A DNA stretch of 64,000 nucleotides, from positions 1 through 64,000 of the forward strand of contig NZ_UETR01000011.1 in NCBI RefSeq assembly GCF_900491745.1, given 5' to 3'. How positions within the stretch are numbered: position 1 is the first letter of the stretch; each line of letters starts with the position of its first letter. Origin of the DNA: Amarolinea aalborgensis. GTDB lineage: Bacteria; Chloroflexota; Anaerolineae; SSC4; Amarolineaceae. The position numbers and the translations under genes were made by a program. Below the pieces are notes generated by a model. It had not been told where the DNA came from. It did no database searches and saw nothing but the letters and a program-made list of their open reading frames with translations. This document shows positions 50,446-59,118 of this stretch, one piece after another.

Positions 50446-51867
50446 TTAGGGCGCTAACAGCAGCCATTGATCGGCGCACCAGCCTTGACCGGCTTCCCCT
50501 TTGACTTCCCACCAGGTGTAGTTGTCGGCCGTAATGGGACCTTGCACCACGGTCAGGATCGCATCGGCGGGAAAGCGTGTGGCTAATTGAAAGCGCAGGC
50601 CCGCGCTGCGCCGAGCATTCAAGAATTGCGTATTGACGACTCGCACTTGACTGCCAACCGTGATCGTGCTGCTGACGGTGGCGGACAACGTCGCCGTCGG
50701 CGTGATGACCAGGGTTGCCGGCGGCAAGGTCACGGTGGCCGGGGGAAGGGTGGGCGTCAAGGGCGCGGCGTCAGTCGGCGCTGCGCTGGCCGCTGACGTA
50801 GGCGCCGCCGCCAGGGCGGTGGGCAGCGGCGTAGGCTCCGCCGCGGGTGAACGTCCACGCAGCGCGGTAATGAATGGGGCCGGCGCCCGCAGTCCGGCTT
50901 GAATCAGAGTGAGGGGGGATCGAAGCGCGCCGCCCACCCAGCGTGTCGCCACGCTTCCTGCTCGATCCCCAAAACGCGGCGATGAACGGTCAACGAGCGC
51001 GGTCGCCAGAAAGGCCAGGATGAGGAAGATGGCGGCATAGCCCAGCAAGCGGTCGGGACTGAGCTTGCGAACGCCGCGCACAGCGTAAACAACGCCGGCA
51101 TAGAGACCGACGGGAAGCCCAAGCACGATGATGAAGCCGATGAAGAGCCACGGCCACGGCAGGTTGAGTGTCCAGCGGGCCAGGAAAAAGGCAGCCAGGC
51201 CAATGCCGATGAAGGTCAAGCCGATGAGCAGAGACTGCAAACCCTGCTGCCATTCTGGACGCGCGTGCTCCTGTTTGTTAACGCCAGCCAGGATCGCACG
51301 CAGGCGGTCCACCTCGTTGTTGGCCGCGGCCAGTGCGCGTGACTGGCGCAGCGAATTCTGCTCTAGTTCAACGGTGCGTTGGCGTTGGCGCTGCATCTCG
51401 CGCTGGAGCTGAACTACGTCGGAGGGTAATGCTTCCTGGATGGTACGGTACAGCGGCTGCTCGACCCGAGGCCAGGGGCGATCGCTCAGGTGCGGCCAGA
51501 TTTCAACCGCCAACTGCGCCGCCAGGTTGGCCTGTTGATGTAGCTCGTCGCCGGTCACGCTGGCATCGCCGCCGAGAACGCGCGCGGACAGCGCCTGAAT
51601 ATCAGACAGGGCGGCCGCGCGGTCAGGTGTGAGCAGGTTGGTGAGCGCGGTGGCGGCCTGACCGATCTCTGGAGTCTGGGACGCGGGATCGGTCGCCAGA
51701 TTTGACGGAAGGCTGGGCTGCGCCAGCGGCTCCTGGTAGAGAGCCTGCGTCAGCGCCGCGTTCAACTGCAGCAGGGCCAGCGCCGACTCAGCCGGCGACT
51801 GCGCGCTGTTTTGGGCGTGGATAGCCGCCTCCAGGCGTTCGCACACACTCTCCAGGCTTGGTGACAT
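50446..51867 (-). CDS. Membrane protein with coiled coil and C-terminal SH3-like domain
   Basis: This 473-residue protein is not from a recognised family. Residues 1-170 are helical, with a coiled coil around LQREMQRQRQRTVELEQNSLRQ. Three hydrophobic segments follow (about residues 210-300, for example LIGLTFIGIGLAAFFLARW and WLFIGFIIVLGLPVGLYAG). A Pro/Ala/Thr-rich spacer comes next, and then a bacterial-SH3-like tail (VRVVNTQFLNARRSAG to WWEVKGEAGQGWCADQWL). This suggests a membrane protein with a peptidoglycan- or ligand-binding tail outside. GAGGT precedes the ATG at 51867. It lies 43 bases before glgC. Confidence 0.7.
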   Translation of the reverse strand: MSPSLESVCERLEAAIHAQNSAQSPAESALALLQLNAALTQALYQEPLAQPSLPSNLATDPASQTPEIGQAATALTNLLTPDRAAALSDIQALSARVLGGDASVTGDELHQQANLAAQLAVEIWPHLSDRPWPRVEQPLYRTIQEALPSDVVQLQREMQRQRQRTVELEQNSLRQSRALAAANNEVDRLRAILAGVNKQEHARPEWQQGLQSLLIGLTFIGIGLAAFFLARWTLNLPWPWLFIGFIIVLGLPVGLYAGVVYAVRGVRKLSPDRLLGYAAIFLILAFLATALVDRSSPRFGDRAGSVATRWVGGALRSPLTLIQAGLRAPAPFITALRGRSPAAEPTPLPTALAAAPTSAASAAPTDAAPLTPTLPPATVTLPPATLVITPTATLSATVSSTITVGSQVRVVNTQFLNARRSAGLRFQLATRFPADAILTVVQGPITADNYTWWEVKGEAGQGWCADQWLLLAP

Positions 51868-52317
51868 CCCACAGACCTCAACGTAATGCGGGGTGATTGG
51901 TCGCACGGCCAACATGAAACAACTAACGGAGAACTTGCAGCCGCGCAAGTATACCGCATGAACGCGAAAACCGTCAATCCACTTGGTCGAACGGGGTGCA
52001 TTTCAGAATGGGGGCGGGTCGGGCGATTGAATCGCTGCAACCACTGCCAAGCCGAACCTTTGTGGGGCTACGCCGCGATACTGAAATGCGCCCGCTACGA
52101 GATGCAAGCCCCTCCGGAGCTGTCAGGCCCGATAGGGCCTTTCACTTTGTAGCCCGATCCGTTCACGGTCGGGCGGCGTTGGTTGCGCGCAGGCCATGCG
52201 GCATCCAACCCCGCCGGAGGCCAAAGGCCATCCGGCTACGAAGTGCAAGCCCCTCCGGGGCTACGCCCTCATTCAGAAATACACCCGTCGAATGGCACAA
52301 TGCCACATAACGTCGAA
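51868..52317. other. Gene-free region with palindromic low-complexity blocks
   Basis: This 450-base gap holds no convincing gene. It has related fragments such as GCATTTCAGAATGGGGG (about 51998), CTGAAATGCGCCC (52081) and GCAAGCCCCTCCGGGGCTACG (about 52248), plus the hairpin-forming GGCCCGATAGGGCC near 52128. They look like decayed copies of an interspersed repeat. Confidence 0.5.
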
Positions 52318-52695
52318 CTAGGCGTTGACGCGTCGCTCGCCATCGTCGCGTACAAAAACCGAGAGGAAGAAGCTGACGATGCTGATGATCAGCCCGCCGA
52401 AAAACGCGGCGCTGAAGCCGTCGACGCGAAAGCCGATGTTCAGCGCCTCGGCGATGCTGCTGGTCAGCAGGAGCATCAGCGCGTTGATGACTAGCGTGAA
52501 GATGCCCAGGGTCAGGACGATGAGCGGGCAGGTCAACAGCGTTAGGATCGGTCGGATGATCGCATTGACCAGGCCGAAGATGAACGCGACGATGATAACC
52601 GACTGCCAACCGTCATAGGCGATGCCTGGCACCACCTGCGCGGCAATGCCGAGCGCCAGCGCATTGATGAGCAGGCGAATGATAAAACGATTCAT
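52318..52695 (-). CDS. Four-TM membrane protein of the phage-holin (superfamily IV) type
   Basis: This 125-residue membrane protein has four hydrophobic helices (about residues 5-25, 32-50, 55-75 and 90-115) and the sequence FGLVNAIIRPILTLLTCPLIVLTLGIFTLVINALML that typifies the family. These proteins are found in many bacteria without phage and are usually not real holins. No lysis genes or prophage genes are near. It is upstream of the 450-base gap and next to a GNAT gene. Confidence 0.85.
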   Translation of the reverse strand: MNRFIIRLLINALALGIAAQVVPGIAYDGWQSVIIVAFIFGLVNAIIRPILTLLTCPLIVLTLGIFTLVINALMLLLTSSIAEALNIGFRVDGFSAAFFGGLIISIVSFFLSVFVRDDGERRVNA

Positions 52696-52725
52696 CGTGA
52701 CCTCCTTGTCTGTGGCGCGCGCCGC

Positions 52726-53745
52726 TCATAGCCGCTTACGCATGGTGAGCAAGGTGCGCATCTCGTTGAAACCAAATCGCTGCAGCACATCGGCTGCCTC
52801 TTGATGCGTCGCCTGAATTGAAGTATAAATTGGATAAATGGGATAATCGCGCAGCATCGTCAGAGCGTGATGAATCAATGGGTATTCGATCTTGCCGCGC
52901 TCATCCGGGTGTACAAACAACTCCAGCGTATGTTGGCCTTGCCAGCGGGCCATTTTCAGCAGTAAAAAGGCATCGAACTGGTTGGGCTTGGCGGCATTGG
53001 GCGCCACCAGGCGCGCAACCCGCGAGTGGCCCAGTACGTTGAGAAAGGCTTCATTCAGGCGCCGTTCGATGTAAAGATGAAAATGATCGGCGCGCACCGG
53101 GCGCCACCAGTGCATGAGGCTAGGGGTGGCCGCCAGCGCCAGTTCATAGGTGGCGTACCATTCATCCACGTGCAGCGGGCGCAGCCCCGGCGGCGGCGCA
53201 AACGAGGCCATAGTCTTGGGCACGCGCGCCAGGCGATAGTCGCTCAGTCCGCCCAGCACGTCGAAGCCCATGCGCTCGTAGAGACCACGCGCGATGTCGT
53301 TGTCGCGCCGCACCTGCAGAATGGCCCAGTCTCCGCCGCGGTGATGGATATAGTCGAGCGCCGCGGTCATCAGTTGGCGGGCAATGCCGCGGCCGCGATA
53401 GGATCGCGCCACGGCCACGTTGGCAATCGCCCAGCGCTGTCCGTAGCTGTCAACCCGCTGGACGGTGATGTTGCCAACCACCTGGTCATCTTCCTCCCAG
53501 ACGAAGCCGTCGAGCATGTCGTGGAAATCTGGGCTGAAGCGGCTGAGGAACATGGTGAATGGCCCCATGTGGCCGAAGGTGCGCATTTCGCGCAGCGCAC
53601 TCAGGCCGCTGGCGTCCAGCTCATCGGCAAAGGCGTCGTGAATGAGGTCAGCCACCTCGCCCAGGTCACGCCGCACGTCGAGCGGGCGCAAATGGGCAGC
53701 TTGCATTGGTTGATTCGCCGTCGCGGTCAGCGCGTGCGTGGTCAT
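52726..53745 (-). CDS. GNAT-family N-acetyltransferase
   Basis: This 339-residue acetyltransferase has the acetyl-CoA-binding motif VAVARSYRGRGIARQLMTAAL (Q/RxxGxG/A; about residues 115-135) followed by ILQVRRDNDIARGLYERMGF. A second, shorter GNAT-like half follows (from RPLHVDEWYATYELAL). The ATG at 53745 was chosen because the domain begins soon after it; a longer upstream frame has no RBS. The substrate could be a small amine or a protein N-terminus. The gene is divergent from the multiheme cytochrome gene. Confidence 0.85.
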   Translation of the reverse strand: MTTHALTATANQPMQAAHLRPLDVRRDLGEVADLIHDAFADELDASGLSALREMRTFGHMGPFTMFLSRFSPDFHDMLDGFVWEEDDQVVGNITVQRVDSYGQRWAIANVAVARSYRGRGIARQLMTAALDYIHHRGGDWAILQVRRDNDIARGLYERMGFDVLGGLSDYRLARVPKTMASFAPPPGLRPLHVDEWYATYELALAATPSLMHWWRPVRADHFHLYIERRLNEAFLNVLGHSRVARLVAPNAAKPNQFDAFLLLKMARWQGQHTLELFVHPDERGKIEYPLIHHALTMLRDYPIYPIYTSIQATHQEAADVLQRFGFNEMRTLLTMRKRL

Positions 53746-53903
53746 CGGTCCCGGTCTGCTCCCAGGTCGCTTGGATGTGGTGAGTTTAACATCGTTTCGG
53801 GGAGATGTCAAAGGCGTGGTTTTGTCAGCGAACAGCAATTACTGGCATCGGCTGTCGGGGCAATCCCTTAACAAATTCTTAAACGAATTCTCATACGATC
53901 AGC

Positions 53904-53932
53904 TTGCCTTTTCGGCGCGATAGGGGTATGCT
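53904..53932 (+). promoter_or_regulatory. Putative sigma70-type promoter of the cytochrome gene
   Basis: TTGCCT (53904-53909) and TATGCT (53927-53932) are separated by 17 bases, 76 bases before the ATG at 54008. Confidence 0.6.
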
Positions 53933-54007
53933 ATCGGTCATGCACGCGGCTGCTGGGCAGCAGGTCGCGGCTGCATGACGGCTCATTGGCTCGGCGCGGA
54001 GGTTGGT

Positions 54008-54619
54008 ATGGCAGGACGTGATCCAAAAACGAAGAAAAGTGCGCCTGTGATGCGGCGCGCCTGGTGGTTGATTCCAGTGGCGCTGCTGGGTGCATTTTTC
54101 GTGCTGACAGGCGGGGGTTTTCTGGCGGCCAAAACGCTGGAGGAGCGAGATAGCTTTTGCGCGTCGTGCCACTCAGAACCCGAGGCGACCTACTACCAGC
54201 GTTCGCTGGCTGCGCAGCCAAGCGACCTGGCTTCCTTTCATCACGGCAAGTCCACGCGCTGCATTGACTGCCATGCCGGGCCGGGATTGGGTGGTCGCGT
54301 GGCGGCCATGCGCCTGGGCGCGGGCGACCTGCTGGCCTTTGCGCTGCACACCGCCGTGCAGCCGGCGCCGCTGACGCAGCCGATTGATGACGCCCACTGT
54401 TTGAAATGTCACGCCGACGCCGTCGCCACACGTGACATGAACCGCCACTTCCACGCCTTTCTCAGCCAGTGGCAGGCTCGCGACCCCAAGGCCGCCACTT
54501 GCGTGGATTGCCATCAGGCCCATCCCAGCAATGGCGATCCCAAGCTGCAATTCCTTAACCGACAGCACACCGAAGAGACTTGTCAGCGCTGCCACAGCTT
54601 CCTCGGTGAAGGCGGCTAA
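54008..54619 (+). CDS. Membrane-anchored five-heme NapC/NirT-like cytochrome c
   Basis: This 203-residue protein has an N-terminal anchor helix (WWLIPVALLGAFFVLTGGGFL) and five CxxCH heme sites (CASCH, CIDCH, CLKCH, CVDCH, CQRCH). NapC/NirT proteins normally have four and pass electrons from quinol to periplasmic reductases; a fifth heme and HxxxxCxxC-rich spacing suggest a variant relay. GGAGG five bases before ATG 54008 supports this start over 53975. No reductase gene is near. It may serve extracellular or periplasmic electron transfer. It has its own promoter. Confidence 0.85.
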   Translation: MAGRDPKTKKSAPVMRRAWWLIPVALLGAFFVLTGGGFLAAKTLEERDSFCASCHSEPEATYYQRSLAAQPSDLASFHHGKSTRCIDCHAGPGLGGRVAAMRLGAGDLLAFALHTAVQPAPLTQPIDDAHCLKCHADAVATRDMNRHFHAFLSQWQARDPKAATCVDCHQAHPSNGDPKLQFLNRQHTEETCQRCHSFLGEGG

Positions 54620-54647
54620 TGCGGCTGATTTCGTGCTGATTCAGATC
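54620..54647. other. Short spacer between the cytochrome gene and the repeat array
   Basis: No feature other than the stop codon context is visible before the first degenerate repeat copy at about 54648. Confidence 0.4.
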
Positions 54648-55515
54648 GGACGCAGATAAACGCAGAAAAACGCAGATTGGATCTGAGCAGCTCCTCAACG
54701 CAGCGCCTGCTGCCCAGCAGTATCGCCCAATCTGCGTGCGTAGCCAGCGTTGATCTGCGTCCTGTCTATGCCTGTGCACGCCTACATCCGAAAGAACCGG
54801 AGTTCTGGCGTGGGACGCAGATAAACGCAGATGAACGCAGATTCGAGCAAAAATCTGCGTGCGCAGCCAGCGTTGATCTGCGTCCTGTCTATGCCTGTGC
54901 ACGCCTACATCCGAAAAACCGGAGTTCTGGCGTGGGACGCAGATAAACGCAGATGAACGCAGATTCGAGCAAAAATCTGCGTGCGCAGCCAGCGTTGATC
55001 TGCGTCCTGTCTATGCCTGTGCACGCCTACATCCGAAAAACCGGAGTTCTGGCGTGGGACGCAGATAAACGCAGATGAACGCAGATTCGAGCAAAAATCT
55101 GCGTGCGCAGCCAGCGTGAATCTGCGTCCTGTCTATGCCTGTGCACGCCTACATCCGAAAAACCGGAGTTCTGGCGTGGGACGCAGATAAACGCAGATGA
55201 ACGCAGATTCGAGCAAAAATCTGCGTGCTCAGCCAGCGTGAATCTGCGTCCTGTCTATGCCTGTGCACGCCTACATCCGAAAAACCGGAGTTCTGGCGTG
55301 GGACGCAGATAAACGCAGATGAACGCAGATTCGAGCAAAAATCTGCGTGCGCAGCCAGCGTGAATCTGCGTCCTGTCTATGCCTGTGCACGCCTACATCC
55401 GAAAAACCGGAGTTTTGGCGTGGGACGCAGATAAACGCAGATTCGAGCAAAAATCTGCGTGCGTAGCCAGCGTGAATCTGCGTCCTGTCTATCCCTTTGC
55501 ACGCTTACATCCGAA
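54648..55515. repeat. Tandem array, 122-bp unit, about six full copies
   Basis: The marker TGGGACGCAGATAAACGCAG recurs at 54811, 54933, 55055, 55177, 55299 and 55421, exactly 122 bases apart. A degenerate start copy lies at 54648, and a shortened last copy continues to about 55515. Copies differ at only a few positions. Each contains complementary parts, ACGCAGAT on the left and ATCTGCGT on the right, so it can fold into a long hairpin. ACGCAGAT-type sequence is also scattered at 8.6-9.1 kb and 63.0 kb. Frames inside repeat the same peptide and are not genes. Confidence 0.95.
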
Positions 55516-55517
55516 AG

Positions 55518-55559
55518 AACCGAGCGAGCTGGTCTCCTGACCAGCTCGCTCGGTTTTTT
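55518..55559. terminator. Strong bidirectional terminator
   Basis: AACCGAGCGAGCTGGTC (55518-55534) is perfectly complementary to 55539-55555 with a 4-nt loop, and is followed on the plus strand by six T residues (55554-55559). On the minus strand it stands 12 bases past the end of the HEAT-repeat gene. Confidence 0.88.
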
Positions 55560-55571
55560 GCGCTCAGGCGC

Positions 55572-56849
55572 TTACGCCTCGTCGTTTAGCTCAAGGCCCT
55601 CCGCGGGCGCAGGTGGTTCGGCGTCCGGAGCCTTGCGTTTGCGCGGCGCGCGCTCACGCTTGGGCGCGGCTTTGCGCGTGGAGGGTCGCTTCGGCGCAGT
55701 CGCTGCGACCGGCTCCGTGGTCACGATTGCAGGCTCAGCCGCCCCATCGTCAGCTTCTGGCGTAGGCGGCGTGGCCGGCGCAGGCGTTTCTACTCGGCTT
55801 GGCTCTGCGGCCGCGGCCGGCGCAGGTTCTGGCGTGGCCGGCGCCAGGCCCAAGCGCTGCTTGCGCTCGCTCAGGCTCTCTTCGCCGTGCTCAATCGGCG
55901 CTTCGGGCGTCGGCGGCCGCAGCTCGGCGTTGCGCGCTTCGATTTCCTGGATCGCTTTGATGACGGCCATGGCCACCGTGCCGCGGCCGGTGTCGTGCCA
56001 ATCCTCTACTAACGGCCGCAGCAGGCTGATCACCCTGGCGTGACCGATCTGCCCCAACCCTTGCGCAGCTAACTGACGCACTTCCCCGTCCCTGTCGGTC
56101 AGCGCTTCGGACAGCGCCTCCACCGCCAGCGGATCCGGCCCTAGCTTGCTCAATGACCAGGTGGCCGCGCGCCGCACCAGGCGGAACTCATCCCGCCGCC
56201 GCAGCGCCGCAATCAATGGGGCCACCGCCAGCGGCGATCCGACGCGACCCAACGCCTGCGCGGCGACCTGGCGCACGCCGGGAATGGCATCCTTCAACGC
56301 GGTGATGAGCGCCTGAATAACCTCATCGTCCTGCGCTTGGGCCAGCCGGCCCAACGCGGCGCTGGCGCTGGCGCGCACGCCGGGATCATCGTGCTGGGTC
56401 AACTCGATCAGGCGCGGGATCGCCGTGACCTCGCCCAGCTCGGCCAATGATTCGGCGGCCGCAGCCAGGCCAACGGGACTATCGCCAGCGAGGGTCTGCT
56501 GTAAGATTCCGATTGCGGCTTGACCGCCTACATCTTTCAAGGTCATCGCTGCCTCCCATCGGACAAACGGTTCTGCATCAAGCAGTAGATCGCCCAGGGC
56601 CGTTAGATCGTGACCGCTGAGCGGAACGTCGCGCAGCGCGGCCGCGGCCTGCCAGCGTTGGTGCGGAGACGGGCTTGCCAGCGCCATACGTTGTTGGCGC
56701 AGCCAGGCGCGCGCTTCCGGCTGCCATTGGAACCGGGTGTAGCGCAGGCCGCGCAGCACCTTTTCCTGCCAGCCTTGCAGCCGTCGGGCCAGGCGCTGCC
56801 AGGCGCTTCCTGCCTGGCGTGATGCTGGAATGGTCGCAGTCGTGTTCAC
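55572..56849 (-). CDS. HEAT-repeat protein with disordered basic tail
   Basis: This 425-residue protein has HEAT/PBS-lyase-type repeats from about residue 50 to 285, for example PFVRWEAAMTLKDVGGQAAIG and PGVRQVAAQALGRVGSPLAVAPLIAAL. A low-complexity Ala/Pro tail of about 120 residues follows, ending in the basic RKAAPKRERAPRKRKAPDAE. HEAT arrays bind other proteins; the tail could bind nucleic acid or the membrane. Start GTG 56849 (RBS AGGT) is preferred since a longer frame lacks an RBS. No catalytic domain is present. Confidence 0.8.
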   Translation of the reverse strand: MNTTATIPASRQAGSAWQRLARRLQGWQEKVLRGLRYTRFQWQPEARAWLRQQRMALASPSPHQRWQAAAALRDVPLSGHDLTALGDLLLDAEPFVRWEAAMTLKDVGGQAAIGILQQTLAGDSPVGLAAAAESLAELGEVTAIPRLIELTQHDDPGVRASASAALGRLAQAQDDEVIQALITALKDAIPGVRQVAAQALGRVGSPLAVAPLIAALRRRDEFRLVRRAATWSLSKLGPDPLAVEALSEALTDRDGEVRQLAAQGLGQIGHARVISLLRPLVEDWHDTGRGTVAMAVIKAIQEIEARNAELRPPTPEAPIEHGEESLSERKQRLGLAPATPEPAPAAAAEPSRVETPAPATPPTPEADDGAAEPAIVTTEPVAATAPKRPSTRKAAPKRERAPRKRKAPDAEPPAPAEGLELNDEA

Positions 56850-57086
56850 GCGGGTTGACCTACAGAGACGATCATCATCGGGTGGGTAGTATACACGCAA
56901 CCGCCGTTGCTGCAAAGAAACCCGTTGCGCAGAGAGCAGTTCCCCACGTGTGCTGCGCTGCCGCTTGTAAGCGGCTTTGGCCTATGACAGGTCACTTGCG
57001 AAAAAATCGCCTCTTGACAAACCGATCCCTTGGCCTTCCTCATCGTTCCATCGCTCTTCAGGGTGCCTTTGTATTCCACGGCTGGC

Positions 57087-57143
57087 GGCGCGCTCGCAAC
57101 CTACGATGCCGAGAACCGGTTGACCGGCATCAGCGGCTCGACT
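57087..57143 (+). pseudogene. RHS/YD-repeat fossil
   Basis: The plus-strand frame here encodes TYDAENRLTGISGST, a near-perfect RHS/YD-repeat signature (YDAxNRLTG). Only about 19 residues remain in a gene-free gap, so it is debris of a lost RHS or YD-repeat gene. Confidence 0.4.
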
Positions 57144-57282
57144 CAGCATTCGGCGAGCCGCGCTCACGCCGAAGGCTCAGGGCAGGTCGTGGGGGGAAAA
57201 TCGTTACACCCTCGGTGCGATGCCGATGCAACGCCGACCGGCGCATTGCGTTCACGCACGTGATTGTCCGCTAACGAAGCCC

Positions 57283-57325
57283 ATTAGGCGCGATTTCAAT
57301 TGCTCGCTGCGGGTCAACAGCGCAG
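57283..57325 (-). repeat. Fragment of the dispersed hairpin element
   Basis: The minus strand reads GCAATTGAAATCGCGCCTAA then TGGGC, which matches the start of the element at 6803 (GCGCAATTGAAATCGCG). Only the left end remains. Confidence 0.5.
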
Positions 57326-57343
57326 CGCGTATGCATCGCAAGG

Positions 57344-57372
57344 TTGTTCGTGTATCGTGTTTCCGCTATAAT
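57344..57372 (+). promoter_or_regulatory. Putative sigma70-type promoter of the methyltransferase-nuclease gene
   Basis: TTGTTC (57344-57349) and a perfect TATAAT (57367-57372) are separated by 17 bases, with a leader of about 26 bases to the ATG at 57405. Confidence 0.65.
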
Positions 57373-57404
57373 GTCCCCACCATTTCCACCACGAGAGGCG
57401 TGTC

Positions 57405-59069
57405 ATGTCTCCGAAACCGATCAGCGACAATACCTTGTTTTACGGCGACAACCTCAAGATTCTGCGCGAGTACATCACCGATGAAAGCGTGGACCTGATC
57501 TACCTCGATCCGCCCTTCAACTCCAGCCGATCGTACAACGTGCTCTTCAAGGACGAGAGCGGCCGCGAGGCCGAGTCGCAGATCATGGCCTTCGACGACA
57601 CCTGGCACTGGGGCGAATCGGCCGCGCAGCAGTACGAAGCGCTGATCTCCAGCGCGCCGCCGCACGTGGCCGCGATGATCGGCGCGCTGCGCCAGTTCAT
57701 CGGCGCTAACCAGATGATGGCCTACCTGGTGATGATGGCTGGCCGCCTGGTGGAACTGCACCGCGTGCTCAAGCCGACTGGCAGCCTCTACCTGCACTGC
57801 GACCCGACCGCCAGTCATTACTTGAAAATGGTGTTGGATGCAGTCTTTGGACCTCAGAATTTTCTGAACGAGATCATTTGGAAGCGAACAAGTGCCCATA
57901 GCAGCGCGAAGCGATACGGACCCGTTCATGACGTGCTCTTTTTTTACGGCAAATCTGAGATGTTTGTTTGGAACCAGCAATATGAGCCATTCGATGCGGC
58001 CTATGTAAGTACCCATTATCGTTCCACTGATGAGCAAGGAAGAGCTTTCACCCTGTCCGATCTGACGGCTGCGGGCACGCGTAACGGATCATCCGGCCAA
58101 CCATGGCGCGGCTTTGACCCTGCTTCAAAAGGGAATCACTGGAAATACACCATCGAGAAGCTCGAACAACTTGATGCTGAAGGGCGTATTTACTGGCCTT
58201 TGCGAGGAGGATGGCCCCGATATCGCCGCTATTTTAGCGAAGTCAAAGGCGTTCCTATACAGGATGTTTGGAGCGATATCGATCCCATCAATGCCCAGGC
58301 GGCTGAACGCCTCGGCTACCCCACGCAGAAGCCGCTGGCGCTGCTCGAACGCATCATCCAGGCCAGCAGCAACCCCGGTGATTGGGTGCTCGACCCCTTC
58401 TGCGGCTGCGGCACGGCCGTGGCCGCGGCGCAAAAGCTGGGCCGGCGCTGGATCGGCATTGACATCACGCACCTTTCGATTTCGCTGCAAAAGTACCGCC
58501 TGGAGAGCATGTTCCCCAACCTGACCGTGCGCGTGGTGGGTGAGCCGGAAGACTTGGGCGCGGCCAGAAAGCTCGCCCAGGACGACCGCTATCAGTTTCA
58601 GTGGTGGGCGCTCTCCCTGGTGCGCGCCAAGCCAGTCGGCGGCGCGGCCGGCGTCAGGCAGGGCAAGAAGGGCAGCGACAAAGGCGTGGACGGCGTCATC
58701 ACCTTCATGGACGATCGCAGCGGCAAGGCCAAGCGCGTGCTCGTGCAGGTCAAAAGCGGGCACGTCAAGTCAGGCGATGTGCGCGACCTGATCGGCGCGC
58801 TGCAAAACGAGGACGCGGCCCTGGGCGTTTTCATCACCCTGGAAGCGCCCACCAAGGAGATGGAGGCGGCCGCGCACGCCGCCGGCTTCTACGATTCGCC
58901 GGGCTGGGGCAAGAAATACCCCCGCATTCAACTGCTCACCATTGAGGAATTACTCAAGGGCAAAACGGTCAACATGCCACCCTCCGCGCAGACCTTCAAG
59001 CAGGCGCCGCGCGCCGACAAGGCGACCGAGATGAAGCAGCCGGAACTGGCCGGACTGACCGATGTTTAG
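57405..59069 (+). CDS. DNA methyltransferase fused to a Mrr-type nuclease domain
   Basis: This 554-residue protein begins with a type-II/III-like amino-methyltransferase. Motif IV is DPPF in LIYLDPPFNSSRSYNVLF (about residues 33-50), and motif I is DPFCGCGTAVAAAQKLGRRWIGID (about 330-353), so the order is that of the beta class, N6-adenine or N4-cytosine. The target-recognition part lies between, around residues 150-290. The C-terminal part carries SDKGVDGVITFMDD and VLVQVKSGHVKSGDVRDLIGAL, the D...QxK core of Mrr-type PD-(D/E)XK endonucleases. It would both modify and cut DNA, a self-contained restriction-modification or defence candidate. RBS GAGAGG. Confidence 0.88.
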   Translation: MSPKPISDNTLFYGDNLKILREYITDESVDLIYLDPPFNSSRSYNVLFKDESGREAESQIMAFDDTWHWGESAAQQYEALISSAPPHVAAMIGALRQFIGANQMMAYLVMMAGRLVELHRVLKPTGSLYLHCDPTASHYLKMVLDAVFGPQNFLNEIIWKRTSAHSSAKRYGPVHDVLFFYGKSEMFVWNQQYEPFDAAYVSTHYRSTDEQGRAFTLSDLTAAGTRNGSSGQPWRGFDPASKGNHWKYTIEKLEQLDAEGRIYWPLRGGWPRYRRYFSEVKGVPIQDVWSDIDPINAQAAERLGYPTQKPLALLERIIQASSNPGDWVLDPFCGCGTAVAAAQKLGRRWIGIDITHLSISLQKYRLESMFPNLTVRVVGEPEDLGAARKLAQDDRYQFQWWALSLVRAKPVGGAAGVRQGKKGSDKGVDGVITFMDDRSGKAKRVLVQVKSGHVKSGDVRDLIGALQNEDAALGVFITLEAPTKEMEAAAHAAGFYDSPGWGKKYPRIQLLTIEELLKGKTVNMPPSAQTFKQAPRADKATEMKQPELAGLTDV

Positions 59070-59118
59070 CGCGGACGATTCTGTCCAGCGGTTGCTGCTC
59101 CTGAGCGACAATCCCGCC

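Larger units (their letters stand above)
56850..57404. other. Gene-poor gap with element fragments and a promoter
   Basis: This 555-base gap holds the leader of the HEAT gene, an RHS-like remnant near 57087, a fragment of the dispersed hairpin element at 57283-57325 and a promoter at 57344-57372. No intact gene is supported. Mobile-element debris is likely. Confidence 0.5.

Noticed and set aside
52318..52695. Prophage holin
   Set aside because: The family is widespread in non-phage contexts, and no phage gene is nearby.
54648..55515. CRISPR array
   Set aside because: The unit is 122 bases, copies are contiguous with no unique spacers, and no cas gene is present.
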